The notes under the pieces were generated by a model, which saw only the letters and a list, made by a program, of their open reading frames with translations, was not told the DNA's origin and searched no databases. Shown in pieces: positions 37,468 through 49,278 of a DNA stretch of 64,000 bases; the first letter of the stretch is position 1, and the number at the start of each line of letters is the position of its first letter. The position numbers and the translations under genes are program-made. The stretch lies in NCBI GenBank assembly GCA_021613535.1, contig CP075494.1, positions 8,060,001 through 8,124,000 of the forward strand, in the 5' to 3' direction. This stretch comes from Adineta vaga (Eukaryota; Rotifera).

Positions 37468-39063
37468 ATGGCTTCGAATTCAACAGATCCATCTAAAAAA
37501 GGTTAATTAAATACTACTATTTCAGTTTTAATGATTTAATAGACGAAATTATTCTTTAGAAGATGATGAATATCAAGCAGGATATGAAGATGAAGAAGAC
37601 GATGAAAGAACTATTGAAGAAGAAGAACAATTAGATGATGATGATGATGATGAATTAGATGATTTAGAGGCGGTACTAATCTTTTTTATTTACTAGTCAA
37701 ATAGTTTTCTTTTATTCATTTTCTTAGGATGCAAATATGCCTTTAGATGAATTACTCAAATTATATGGACAAAATGCACCAAATAATTATAATATACCAC
37801 TTAGAGATGACGATGAAGAATCAACTAGTTCTTTAGAAGAGAAACATAAAACTGATCGACGACCACAATATCACCATTTACTTCATGTTACTGGTCAATT
37901 ATTACCAGACGATGGTGAAGATGACGATAGCGATGATTCATTTGAACCAGAGATTATTAAAGTTTGTTTATTTCTTTTGACATATCGTGAAATAAATTCA
38001 TTTCGATTTTCTTCAGTCAATCAATGTCGGTGAAGAATATCAAGCTGAAGTAGAATCCCAAATTCAGTTTGATTTAGCTACAGAACAATCTGACGATAGT
38101 GAAGGTATTACTAAAAGATTTAATTGCAATATTTAATTTAGATTAATAATTTTTAGTACCTGTTGATGAACTTCTTTGGTCACCATCTTCATTGAATGAT
38201 AATAAGGATGAAGATATTGATGAATATTTGAAAACAATTCGCCATGACTGTAAGTAAATTGTAACAATTTTTGTTTTTCTTAGATATTCTTTTTTGTTTG
38301 AAGATCCATCTTCGGATGATGAGATATCACTGCAAACCTTACTCAAATGTCAAATGAATACAGAAGTAGCACTTGTTAAATTTCGTCAATTACCTGTGAA
38401 GTCTATCTGTAAGTTTTTGTTTTCTCGATAACGATTTTGAAATGATCAATTAGATTCTTATCCGGAATGGTCGTCCGATGAAATTCAATCGTTTGAAGAA
38501 GGTTTACGTGAATATGGAAAGAATTTCTTTAAAGTATCTGTATTAAAAGTAATATTTACGATTTGTTTCTTGATGGAAAAAGGAAAAAATATCTATATAA
38601 TTTTTCCAGTGTCCAAATCGGAATGTTCGTGAAGTTATTCATTATTATTATCAATGGAAAAAAAGTGAACGATTTCAAATATTCATGGAAGAACAACAAC
38701 GTCTCAATGCAATCACATCTGTCACGTAAGCTGCTTCATATTCACATTCAATATATCTATCGTGAAATTTCTTTTTCATTTAGCGATATGATCGAAAAAC
38801 TAATTGAAGAACAAGAACAACAATTATGTACAGCTGTTGGTGTGATTAATCCAAGCAATTCTTCTTCAGTACTAACGAATGATCTTAAACATAATTCTCC
38901 TAATCCTTCGATCTCAATTGTAACTATATGTCAACAAGAAACGAGTACAACAACAACAACAACAACGAAACGATCATTTGATCAAGTGGATAATGATACT
39001 GATCCACCATCGAAAAAATCTTCACTCAATGCCAATAATTCTTCAACAGCAACTATCGTATAG
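37468..39063 (+). CDS. MIER1: MIER-family ELM2-SANT transcriptional co-repressor
   Basis: Nine exons (37468-37501, 37560-37672, 37728-37961, 38017-38104, 38157-38249, 38304-38408, 38454-38548, 38610-38725, 38784-39063), 385 residues. A very acidic N-terminus leads to MPLDELLKLYG, the MIER-specific box. The ELM2 domain runs from VGEEYQAEV to DELLWSPSSL, and a SANT domain begins at YPEWSSDEIQSFEEGL and includes YGKNFFKV and VREVIHYYYQWKKSERF. MIER proteins recruit HDAC1/2 through ELM2-SANT to repress chromatin. The C-terminus is Ser/Thr-rich with the basic patch KRSFDQVDND. Confidence 0.93.
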
Positions 39064-39278
39064 AGAGAAAACATACGGAAAGACAAAGAAAAACGTTAAT
39101 TCATTGTATTCTTTTGTTTATTTGTTTTCTGTCTTTGCTTATGAGTATTTAAATATATATATTAGTGTTTGTTGTTGTTTTTGTTGTTGTTGTTACTGTA
39201 TTATTCTTTCATGATCATTACTTATACATAAACAAAATTCTAAAATGTTTAGATTACGAATCGAAAAATTCTTTTCCA

Positions 39279-41366
39279 ATGGCTCTTTGGTCACCATCAC
39301 CACAACTAGCCACTCGGCGTGATATACAAATAACTAATTTTCTTACAAATCAAAAATTTACAGTAGGAAAACTGCTTTGTTGGTTGTTATTTTCTTCGCT
39401 CTATTCAAGAGTTGTTTATCTCTATTTAGGAATATACAATTGAAATTTGTTTGGATGACATACGATGGCACGTTGTAAAACGTTATAGTGAATTTGCTGA
39501 TTTTCATGAAGAATTAATTAAACAAATTCCACAAATTGATGCGAAAAGTTTACCACCAAAGAAATTATTAAATAAAAATTCAACAGATTTTATTCATCGA
39601 AGACGTTTAGCATTAGATCATTATTTGAAATATTTATTTCAATTTTTTACAAATAATTCCATCCAATTATCTGAATGTTTTGTCAAATTTTTGGATTTTC
39701 ATCTTTATGTAAATAGAAATGATATTTTGTATCAAAGATTCAATTCGTTTCTTCTAGGAAGTTCATGGTATTGTAAGAAAATTAGCAGAAGAATTATTTT
39801 TAAATGGTGAAAAAATCTTATCAGCACCGGGAAAGAAAGTTTTTTCGATTAGTCCACTACAAATGCATGCAATAACTCGACGTATTAAACTACCTGAACC
39901 ACCTTGTGGTAATTATATATTATTCTTTCTTACAATTCAATGATACTATGTTTCTGTCAAATTTTTCTTTCGATATTCTGTTGTTTTTAGACACCAATGA
40001 TCCTGTTAAAGATCTAAGTCATATTCTCGATTTTCTTTGTCATGTCAAGTATGTACAAGTATGTTGCCAAACCTTAGGCAATGAATGATTGATTAATAAA
40101 CAAAATATTTTGTTTGAATTTCAAAGATTATTGGTAGTCCTGATAATTTTGGTACAAGTACAATAAAAACACAATTTCTTGCATTTGATGTTGTATTCTT
40201 TAAATCAATTGAAGAACTTGAAGTATGATCAGATATATTCGATGACAAATTGATTATTATTCTTGAATTTGTCTACATAGCTTGATTGTGTGCAAACCAA
40301 TCAAATAACTGGTATAGATAATTTAAAGAAAACTGTTCGTCGTCTATCTATTCATCGTAGTTTAACATCTATTCGAGTATCGATAATATGAATCCTTTTT
40401 TTATTAATAATTTCTATTCTTGTTTAGGAAATTGCACTTAGTTCATTGACTGAAATTCCTCCTTCGTCAAATGAATGGTTAATTAGTACATGGAAATTAG
40501 TTACTTATCTTGATCTAAGTAAAAATTCTCTACATTCCTTAGATGAATCACTTGTAAGTATTGAAGAATAATGAAAATGTTTCAAATAATTTTGTTTTCA
40601 ATTTTTAGAAATTATTTTGTAAAACTGAAACATTAGATTTAAGTTATAATTTATTGGAAACAAATATTGATCATTTACAGCATTTACATTTTCTACAAAC
40701 TTTAAATTTATCTAATAATCGTTTAAACGATGTCTCAGATTTCAATGCACGTGTTGGAAATATTCGTTCGTTAGATTTATCATTCAATGAATTAATTACA
40801 ACAGATGGTTTATCACGTCTTTATTCTTTAATAACATTGAATTTAACATCAAATAAATTAGATTCGATAAAAATATTGAATCACTTGGAAGTTTACCATG
40901 TTTAGAAAATTTATGGTTGAAAAACAATCCATTAACACGTATTGTTGATTATCGAATACGTGTATTTGCTGTCTTTCATAATCGAGCAAAAGATGTAAAA
41001 TAAAACAAAGTTTTTTTTCTCGAAAAAAAAATCTTTTCATTGATTGATTTGTTTTAGGTTTGGTTAGATGGTCAAATGCCAGATCAACGTGAAATTGATC
41101 GAGCTGCAGTTATCAGTGCGATGAGTCGTGCGAAACAAAATGAAGCTGCACAAGCAACAATGCTTGTTCGCAAAGCTCTATCACCAACAAAACCCGTTAG
41201 TCTTCTATCAACATCACTTCTTCGACAAACATCAACTCTTAATATAAATACTATAGCCTCGTCTTGTCCAAGTAATCTATCAATTATTGAAAAACAACCA
41301 GATGTTGTTCTAGATATTACAACTAGTAATAATACATTACCAATAGAAGAAATAGATGCAAATTAA
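39279..41366 (+). pseudogene. NISCH: Nischarin (PX + leucine-rich repeats), one-base frameshift
   Basis: Nine exons (39279-39362, 39430-39708, 39758-39908, 39991-40058, 40127-40222, 40281-40376, 40428-40553, 40609-40994, 41058-41366), about 531 residues if the frame is kept. The N-terminus is a PX domain with RWHVVKRYSEFADFHEEL and LPPKKLL; leucine-rich repeats follow (TETLDLSYN, LQTLNLSNNRL, IRSLDLSFNEL, LITLNLTSNKL, LENLWLKNNPLT) and the conserved cap DVWLDGQMPDQREID. Nischarin binds phosphoinositides, Rac-PAK and integrin alpha5 on endosomes. In exon 8 the A5 run at 40869-40873 puts the next repeat out of frame by one base, and every later exon stays consistent with the shifted frame. It may be an assembly error rather than a dead gene. 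Long mammalian C-terminal part is absent. Confidence 0.85.
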
Positions 41367-42357
41367 TATACGATGATTTTGTTTTTGTTTTTGTCTCTTT
41401 AATATGTACTTCATGTATCGAATAAACCCTAATTTTCATGATAAAAAAAAGTATTTCACTCAGTATCAAGTTACTTAGCAATGAATACTGTCACATAGAT
41501 TGACGAAAATTTTAACTTCATAACTCATTATGATTTTGTTGAATAGTAATCTGCGCTATTTATTAGATCAATTTCTTTTTCTTTTTCTTTTAATCATTGA
41601 TTAGAATGTACGAGAAATGGAGGACAAATGCAAGGTGAATACAAGGAGAAAAAACGAGAAGATTGTATCATTTGTTTCAGATCGAAATATGTAATCATGC
41701 ATAACAAAAAAGCAAAACGAGACAGACGTATATGATCATCACATAAAGTTCATGTTCTTGAATATTTTCAAAGTAATCAATGCATTTAATGTATATGACC
41801 TTGTTATTTACGTTTTATATAAAATATGTATGAAATGAATGAAGAACTATTAGAATTTACTTATTCAATTCAATCAAATTAATACAAATGATAATCTTTA
41901 AATATCTGGAATGATCAGCTAAATCAATTGGTATTTTTTCTCGTTGTTAGAAATGTTTAATTGTAGTGAGCGACATCTATATTGATGAAATACAATGATG
42001 CATGCTTATTTAAAGATTGTTTTTCGAAATGAAATTAATCATTTTTGTTGAGAAGAAATATTTTTATACGACTATTTTTCCAATCAAAATTTCGATGGCC
42101 TTTGTTTATATTATTATTTTGATGGTATGTATGGGAGTCTAGGTAAAATATAAATGGCGATGAGAGGATAAACTGTGGAATGAAATTTTTTCCTAATTAG
42201 AAATGAAGAAGAAAATGTGATGATTAGTAAATTTGGTTGATTCCGACTTGTTCTATTGTTTTTTCTTTGACTTTTTTTCTTTTATCAATATTTTTATTTC
42301 AGATAGAAAATATTTCCATCTTCGTGCCTTTTCTGTTCCCTCTCTTAATATAGAAGA
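41367..42357. other. Intergenic spacer
   Basis: 3' UTR of the nischarin gene (AATAAA-like TCGAATAAACCC near 41418) and promoter of the UBAP2-like gene. No exon recognised. The start of the next gene is locally GC-rich (GCGTCGCGACGGCCGGTGCTG), a marked contrast. Confidence 0.5.
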
Positions 42358-45199
42358 ATGAGCGTCGCGACGGCCGGTGCTGCCGTGAGCACGCAGCACC
42401 ATCAACCAACTGCAGAACAAATTCGTCTTGCTCAGTTAATTGATGATAAAAAACATAATCAACCTGAAGTTCAAGAAATCATTCGTAAAGTCCTTGATGT
42501 TGTAGAAAATTCCAATCAAGAAGATGCCCTTGTCGCTCTATTTGATTGTGATTATGATTACGAAAAAGCTGTTGCATTACTTATTGAAAAAGGTCATGAT
42601 GTAGCCAGTGAATGGCGAACAGCAAAGAATCATAAATTAACTAAAAAGCAACAACAACAACAACAAAAAGTTTCAGGAACAAAAAATGGTCATGATGAGT
42701 CGAATGAGAATGGACAACAACGAGGAAATAGTAAATAAAAATATATTCTTTTCACACAAATGCCCCTTTTTCCATAGATATTTCAACTTCTCGAGGTAAA
42801 TCTCGTGGTGGACGATTAAGATTTCAACAAAACGGAGGTGGTTCCCACAATAATAATATTAATAATAATACTAATCAACAACAACAACTACAGCAAAATG
42901 AAAGTGATATGTCACAACAAAAGCAACGAGGTGAAAGTGGATTTCGAGGTCGTTACCGTAATAATCAACGAATTGAATCTCGAGGAACTGACAGAAATTA
43001 TCATCAACAACAACAGCAACAGACAGAGCAAACACAAGATTCAAATGTTGATACTCCATCACCGTCAGATATAAATCGACGTAATAAAGGTGCTGCTACT
43101 AATTCGAGGCAACAACAGCAAGAACAATGGGATGTTGGTAATTGGAATGGTGAAACATTGATCATTTCAAGAACAACGAAAGATGAGGATCAACCAGTCA
43201 ATTCAGATACTTCAGCTACTGGTATGAATTCATTGGTTTCTTTACTTTTATTTACTTAATCTTCTTTCTAGTACAAAATGGTCAGTCGAATGTTACAAAT
43301 CAAGATCAATCGAAACCAAAATTTGATCCCATAGAAGCAGCTCGTCAGATTAAAGATGTAATTGGTATTGGTCAAACACCTAAGGCATCTATATCTGATC
43401 AACAACAAAAATCAAAACCATCTGGCCAACCATTAAATACGAAAGTCACACCACCACCACAACCACAACCACAATCAGCAGGACTAACACAACAACGTAT
43501 CCCACATCAACCAGTTATTTTTTCTGATCATTACGATGGTGGAATAAATAAAATCGATATACAATTCGGTAATCTAGGTGAATCATATGATGATACATCA
43601 TCAGCAGCTGCAACAGCGGCAGCGCATTCTATCAACAAACAGAATCCGTACCATCGAACAAAATTTCTCAACAACGACCTACGGAACAATCGACACATAT
43701 GTCATCATCGACTCGTTCATCAGAACAACCGGTGATGAATCAACAACGGATATTACTTACTCAACTTCAACAACCAACTATGACTATGAAACCAGTTGTT
43801 CCACCACAATATGCTGTTCATCATCAACAACATCAAGCGAATGCACCAAATATACTTTTACAATCGTTACTTTTTCAACAGCAACAACAACAACAACAAC
43901 AACAACCTGAGGTAAATGCAAATGAAACAAAAAGAAAGTCACTGGACAATTTTGATCTTTTCTCATTATGTATTTTCTAGCCAGTAACATTGGATACATC
44001 GTATGATCCAAATGCATTTTCACTATCATCACTTGAATTTAATTCACCATATTTTATGGCTGCAGCAATGAATGCAGCACCACCACCACCAGCAACAAAC
44101 TCAACCGCGTTATCTGGTTTCTCAACCACCCGCAGTTTCACAACAAACAGCAACGAAAAATGCTCAGACACCTTCTGCATCAGCATCAACATCATCAACA
44201 GGTGCAAAAAAAGCACCAGCAGTTCCACCTGGCATGTTTCCTCCTACAGCAGTACCATCCTTAGCACAAGCAGCATATTCAGCACCATATGGTGTTCAAC
44301 AACAAACAGGAGGACCCGCATTTTCAGGACCATATGATACTGAACATCTATTCACAAATTCATTTATGCAATTAGCAAATCCACAGCAAACACAATCACC
44401 AACAGGTGGTTATGGATCAGTTACACCGCCTGTTCAACAACAAAATCAACCACAACAAGCAAATAATAACAATGACAACAAAACAATGAAGTATGTAGAT
44501 ATTTATACCGAAGCGAATGAAAACAATTATAAACATATTTTGCTTTTAGTTTTCGTGGACCAATGAATGAAAATCTCATGTTAATACAACAGTTAAGTTT
44601 GCAACAGACGAACAGTCAACAACATGGACAACAAGCAGCTGCACATTCACCAGCAATGAACTATTTTCTTGGTCATCCACCTAGTGGTTCAAACTATTCA
44701 CCTGGTATATTTTACAAAGAATATAACGAATTTCTCTTCTATTCATCTATCATTATCAAGCTATAGAAAACATATAGCAAAACGAGCTTCTGATGATATT
44801 CTTTGTTTTTTTAATACTATTGCTTCTTCCTAATATTCTTTTTCTTCTTTTCAAGGTCCACAAATTATGTATGCACCAGCACCAGCACAAGCAGCTATGA
44901 CTCAGCAACAACAACAACAACAACAACAACAATTCCCAAAACAACAAGGACAACAATATAATCAACATAATTCATCAATAGGCATGGCGGGTAATGAAGA
45001 TTATTATGGTCGTGGTTCGTCATCATCTAATAAAGAAGGACAATATATATATGCGGCAGCTAATCAACCTCCACATATTCCAACACAATCGACTGGTCAA
45101 CAACAAGGTGTGAACAAACAACAACAACAACATCAACGTACTGGCGGAAATGTTTATAATAATCAACAAGGTCAACAACGTCCATTTCAATTAAAATGA
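42358..45199 (+). CDS. UBAP2/UBAP2L (lingerer)-like UBA protein, two frameshifts
   Basis: Six exons (42358-42730, 42778-43221, 43272-43911, 43981-44490, 44550-44704, 44856-45199). A UBA domain spans residues about 36-85 (EVQEIIRKVLDVVENSNQED, ALFDCDYDYEKAVALLIEKG); RGG-type Arg-Gly clusters follow, then WDVGNWNGETLI and KIDIQFGNL, both hallmarks of UBAP2L/lingerer. The rest is Gln/Asn/Pro-rich with poly-Gln runs. These proteins nucleate stress granules and bind ribosomes. The frame drops one base near 43600-43630 (GCAGCTGCAACAGCGGCAGC repeat) and regains it near 44070-44110 (CACCACCACCACCAG), so total length stays a multiple of three (822 codons). Both sites are low-complexity repeats. Confidence 0.8.
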
Positions 45200-45663
45200 A
45201 CGACTTCTTGAACATTTCTTCTTTCACTCTTGCAGCTATTACTACTAACTTGTGTGCGTGTGTCTCTAACTTGTAACTGTGATTCGATTCTTGTTTCTCA
45301 CATTGGGCACAGCCCATTCCTATCCGTTAATCTTGTCGTTTGTTGCTGACACGTCAGTTTTTTACATTCAGTTTGCATTATTCTGTCTCATATAAACATA
45401 TAAAACGCCTCATTGTCGTTCATTCGGTTTTCGTTTTTCTTTTTCTCTGTAAATCCAGACTTTCTTCGTCGTTCTCTTCTATTGAACTGTTTAGGTTTTC
45501 ATCTCTCTCTTCTCTTTTTCTAAACGTGAACATGAAACAAACAAAAAGAACTTTAAAAAATGACTTCTTTTTTTTCGTTTATTTGTTTTTTTAGATAAAC
45601 TTAGTTCGACTTCTTTTTTTCTTGCCTTTTATTTTGACCCGAACATCATTTGTTTGGGTCTTC
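45200..45663. other. Spacer, pyrimidine-rich
   Basis: 3' UTR of the UBAP2-like gene and leader of the eIF4B-like gene, rich in T/CT. No separate gene is supported. Confidence 0.45.
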
Positions 45664-47664
45664 ATGCAGAGTATGCCTGGCAGAGATTCAAAACGTAATC
45701 AACAGGGTAATTACAATAGTTATGGGTATGTATAATTTTCAAGTTAATGATAGAATTAAAGAATAAATTATCAAGATATGCGAATGGTCGAGGTGGTGGT
45801 GGTGGTGCGCCACGCAATCATGTAATACCAAATGAGCCTCCGTTTACAGCTTATATTGGTAATGCACCTGATTCAATGGTACAAGGTGATTTTGAAACTC
45901 ATCTATTTGTTGGTTTAAAAATTAAACAAGTTCGATTAGTACGTGATCGACAAACTGATCGATTTCGAGGTAAATCAATTTTATCAGTTTTATTGGACAC
46001 TGATTAATTTGATTCTTTTGATTTGTAGGTTTTGCTTATGTAGATTTTGAAGATGCAGCTTCATTACGTCGTGCAATCGAGTTGGATGGAACAGTATGTT
46101 AAAATACACGAGAGAAGAAAACGAGGTATCTAAATATAATCTATTTTAGTTTATTAATGATCGTCCAATTCGTATCGATGTTGCTGTTCGACCATTAGGT
46201 GCAGCAAAAACAGAAGGTTTTCGAAATAAACGTAAGTGTTTTTTATCTTCTGATTGCTCGTGAAATAAATAAATAATATGGATTTATTTTAGCTGGTTTT
46301 GAATCACTTGATAGTCGTCGTCATCCATCGGGTAATAGCAATACTGGTACACGCCAAGGTGGTCGAAATAATAGCAATTATAGTCAACAAGAAACTGTTC
46401 ATACTGTCGAGGATGGATATCATGATGGTGAATTTATTTAGATTTATTTACTTTCTTTCACACTACAATATTTAGATTCTCATTCTGGACGCAATCGTCA
46501 ACCATCAGATTCAGGTAAAACAACAGAACGTCGTAATAGTCAAAGTCAACAACATAAAACTCCACCACGACAAGTATCGAATGATGATGTTTTTATTGCT
46601 CCTGATACTCCAGTATCGAATGAAGATGGTGTCGATCAAGGAACTTCAACAATGAATCGACAACAGAGTAGAAACTGGGCTGATTGTCCAATTGATGAAT
46701 CTGTTACTGAATCATCTCCACCGCCAAGTGCCAATAATACATTAACGAATGATGATTTTCAAGTAAGAAATTTACTTTAGATGTTCTGTAACTAAGAGAA
46801 AGAAAGAAATTTGCATTCTATAGGTTGTTCGAAATAAAAATGTTAAATCACGTCCGAATCAACATTCTTCTTCACGTCCAATGAGTGGTACTCAATCGGT
46901 TCGTGGTCGAAATAATGGTAATAATTATAATCGTGGAGGTGTTACACAAATGTCAGGTGGACGCGGCTTCTATGATCAATTTTCACCTCAGTATTCCAAT
47001 CAATCTCAACAATTTTATCATCATCAACAAGGATATCCTCCACCATTACATATAGGTCTATCCTATCATATGAATAATAATTCTCATCATCGACAACCAC
47101 AACAACAGCCACCTCGACAACGTGTTAATTCCAATCGATCAAATACAAATCGAAATTATCTTGATGAAGATGAACGTGCAAGAAAAGGTGAAAATGAGAA
47201 TTCAAATAGTCTGGATAACAATTCCGTAGCAGCTGGTAAGTTTTCACTATGATAAATGATTGTATAATATCTTTCATCTGTAGAAAATCGACCACGTTTA
47301 CAATTATTACCTCGTTCGCAAAAACTTTCATCATCAACAGATGATAATCAAACACCTGAACCAGTATCAAGAAATGCCGGCATATTTGGTTCAGGTAAAC
47401 CACGTGATGAACATGATCCAAAACTGGTTGAATTAAATAAACATATCGAGGAAGTAGTTGAAAAAGAACAACATGTTCCGCGAACGAAATCAACGGCATC
47501 TAATGAATCAACAGATGGCGTTACCAAGTATGTTTGAACATTTCGATTTTGAAATCTATTCTGAACTTCGTTACCGAAAAATATATCCGTCAAGAAAAGT
47601 TTTTCTAACCTTATTCTTTTTTTCTAGACCGGTACGGATTTTAACAGCCTCAACTGGCTCATAG
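45664..47664 (+). CDS. eIF4B/eIF4H-like RRM translation factor
   Basis: Nine exons (45664-45725, 45776-45969, 46029-46093, 46150-46231, 46293-46427, 46476-46762, 46824-47235, 47284-47527, 47628-47664), 505 residues. One RRM at about residues 38-115 has RNP2 FTAYIGNAP and RNP1 FRGFAYVDF, matching the eIF4B/eIF4H RRM (TAYIGNLP). A long Arg/Gly/Asn/Gln-rich region follows, and the C-terminus has LQLLPRSQK and NAGIFGSGKPRDE, like the SIFGxAKPxD box of eIF4B. These factors boost eIF4A helicase activity on mRNA leaders. The in-frame ATG at 45664 is taken; one at 45673 is equally possible. Confidence 0.88.
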
Positions 47665-48186
47665 ATGGTTGAGTTAAACCAAAAATGATCAATACAAACA
47701 TTGTCTTTTGTTTTTTGTCTTTTCTATTTTTATCCGTTTTGTTGTGTAATTTCATTGGTAAGCATGCACACATATTTATTCTAAAAATGTGTGATTGCGA
47801 TTAACTATTCATTTTGTTTTGTTTATTTATCATTTGAAAGTAAGCAATTGCCTTCATTTAATGGTTTTTGTTTCTTTCTTTTCCTCTTCTCTCTCTCTCT
47901 CTCTCTCTCTGGTTCATAGATTATTGATGAGAAAGGAAACGAATACGACGTTGATAGATTTCTTTTTCATTGTATGTGAATGTTGAGCAAAATCATGTTC
48001 TTCTCTTTTTTCGTTGGGTTTCTTTTGTTGTTCTTGTTGTTGTGGTGTATTTGACTTCCTTTGCACAGACTTTATTGTACAGTTCTTTCGAAGAAACAAA
48101 TAAAACATATATATATATATAAACCTCTTTTGTTGGTTACAAACTATACATATCGAATGTCTTCATTTATTTAGAAAATCATCTCG
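47665..48186. other. Spacer with (CT)n tract
   Basis: 3' UTR of the eIF4B-like gene and promoter of UNC119. A (CT)n tract at about 47886-47912 and a TATATATATA run near 48107 are present. No exon supported. Confidence 0.5.
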
Positions 48187-49079
48187 ATGACATCAACATT
48201 GATCTCATCAAAATCGAACTCGGGTAAAGTGTCGAATAATAATGCAACTGCAAGTGAAAATTCGACTGAAACACCAATAACAGAAGAAGAACTACTAAAA
48301 AAGGATGCACCAATTACTGTCAATGATATTCTTCGATTGAGAAAACCAACAAATAGTAAGTTATGAATCGGTTCAAATAACATTTATTTTCATGTTTTCT
48401 TTTAGATTATTTGACAGAAACAGATGAGAATGCATATAAAATTGATTTCGTCCATTTTCGAATTCGTGATATGAAAACTAATACAATTCTTTTTGAAGTC
48501 GAACGACCACGTGGTAGAACACATTCTTCATATATAGTATGAAATTTATTTATCTGAAATTTATAGATGATGGAGAAACAGAGAATGCGATTGAATTAAC
48601 AGCTGGTCGTTTTGTTCAATATCATTTTTCATCATCATTTTTAAAACTTCGACAAGTCGGAGCTTTGTAAGTTTGTTGAAAAAGTAAATGGTATAAATTT
48701 GATGTGTTATCTGTTAATTTTAGAGTTGATTTTACAGTTGGTGATCGTGAAGTCAAATCTTTTCGAATGATTGAACGTCATTATTTTCGTGATCAATTAA
48801 TCAAATCATTTGATTTTGATTTTGGTTTTTGTCCACCAAATACTCGCAATTCCATTGAACATATTTATGAAATGCCGGAATTTAGTTCCAAACAAAGTAA
48901 TGCAAAACTTTCTTTTCGACTAAAACTTCGCTTCTCACTCTACATATTTACATATATACATTTTAGTTAAAGAAATGATTGAACATCCCAATGAAACCAA
49001 GTCAGACAGTTTTTATTTCGTCGACAATCAATTAATCATGCATAAGAAAGCAACTTATGCATTCGATCATGACCAATAA
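48187..49079 (+). CDS. UNC119: UNC119 lipid-binding chaperone
   Basis: Five exons (48187-48355, 48406-48513, 48567-48666, 48724-48896, 48967-49079), 220 residues. The immunoglobulin-like beta-sandwich of the PDE6D/UNC119 family is plain: [78 protein letters not shown]. The protein binds N-myristoylated cargo such as Src kinases and transducin-alpha and delivers it to cilia. For exon 2 the donor after CGTG (48513) was chosen because the later GTATGA donor would put the frame into a stop. Not unusual otherwise. Confidence 0.95.
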
Positions 49080-49278
49080 CATACAGATGATTTAGATATA
49101 TCTCTACTTTCCGGTTTTTTTCGGACCAATTTTGCTTTTGATGTATTTTTGCTTTATGTAATAATGTTTTAAAATATTTTATTTATCATGTAACAGTAAA
49201 ACAATATTTTATTTACTTTCTTCTTCTTCTTTTTTTTCCGATGATGATGATGAAGAAAATGAAATAATAAGAATAAGA

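Noticed and set aside
43578-43910. Thr/Ser-rich alternative frame in the UBAP2-like exon
   Set aside because: Overlaps the Gln-rich real frame; it is a shadow of CAA repeats read out of phase.
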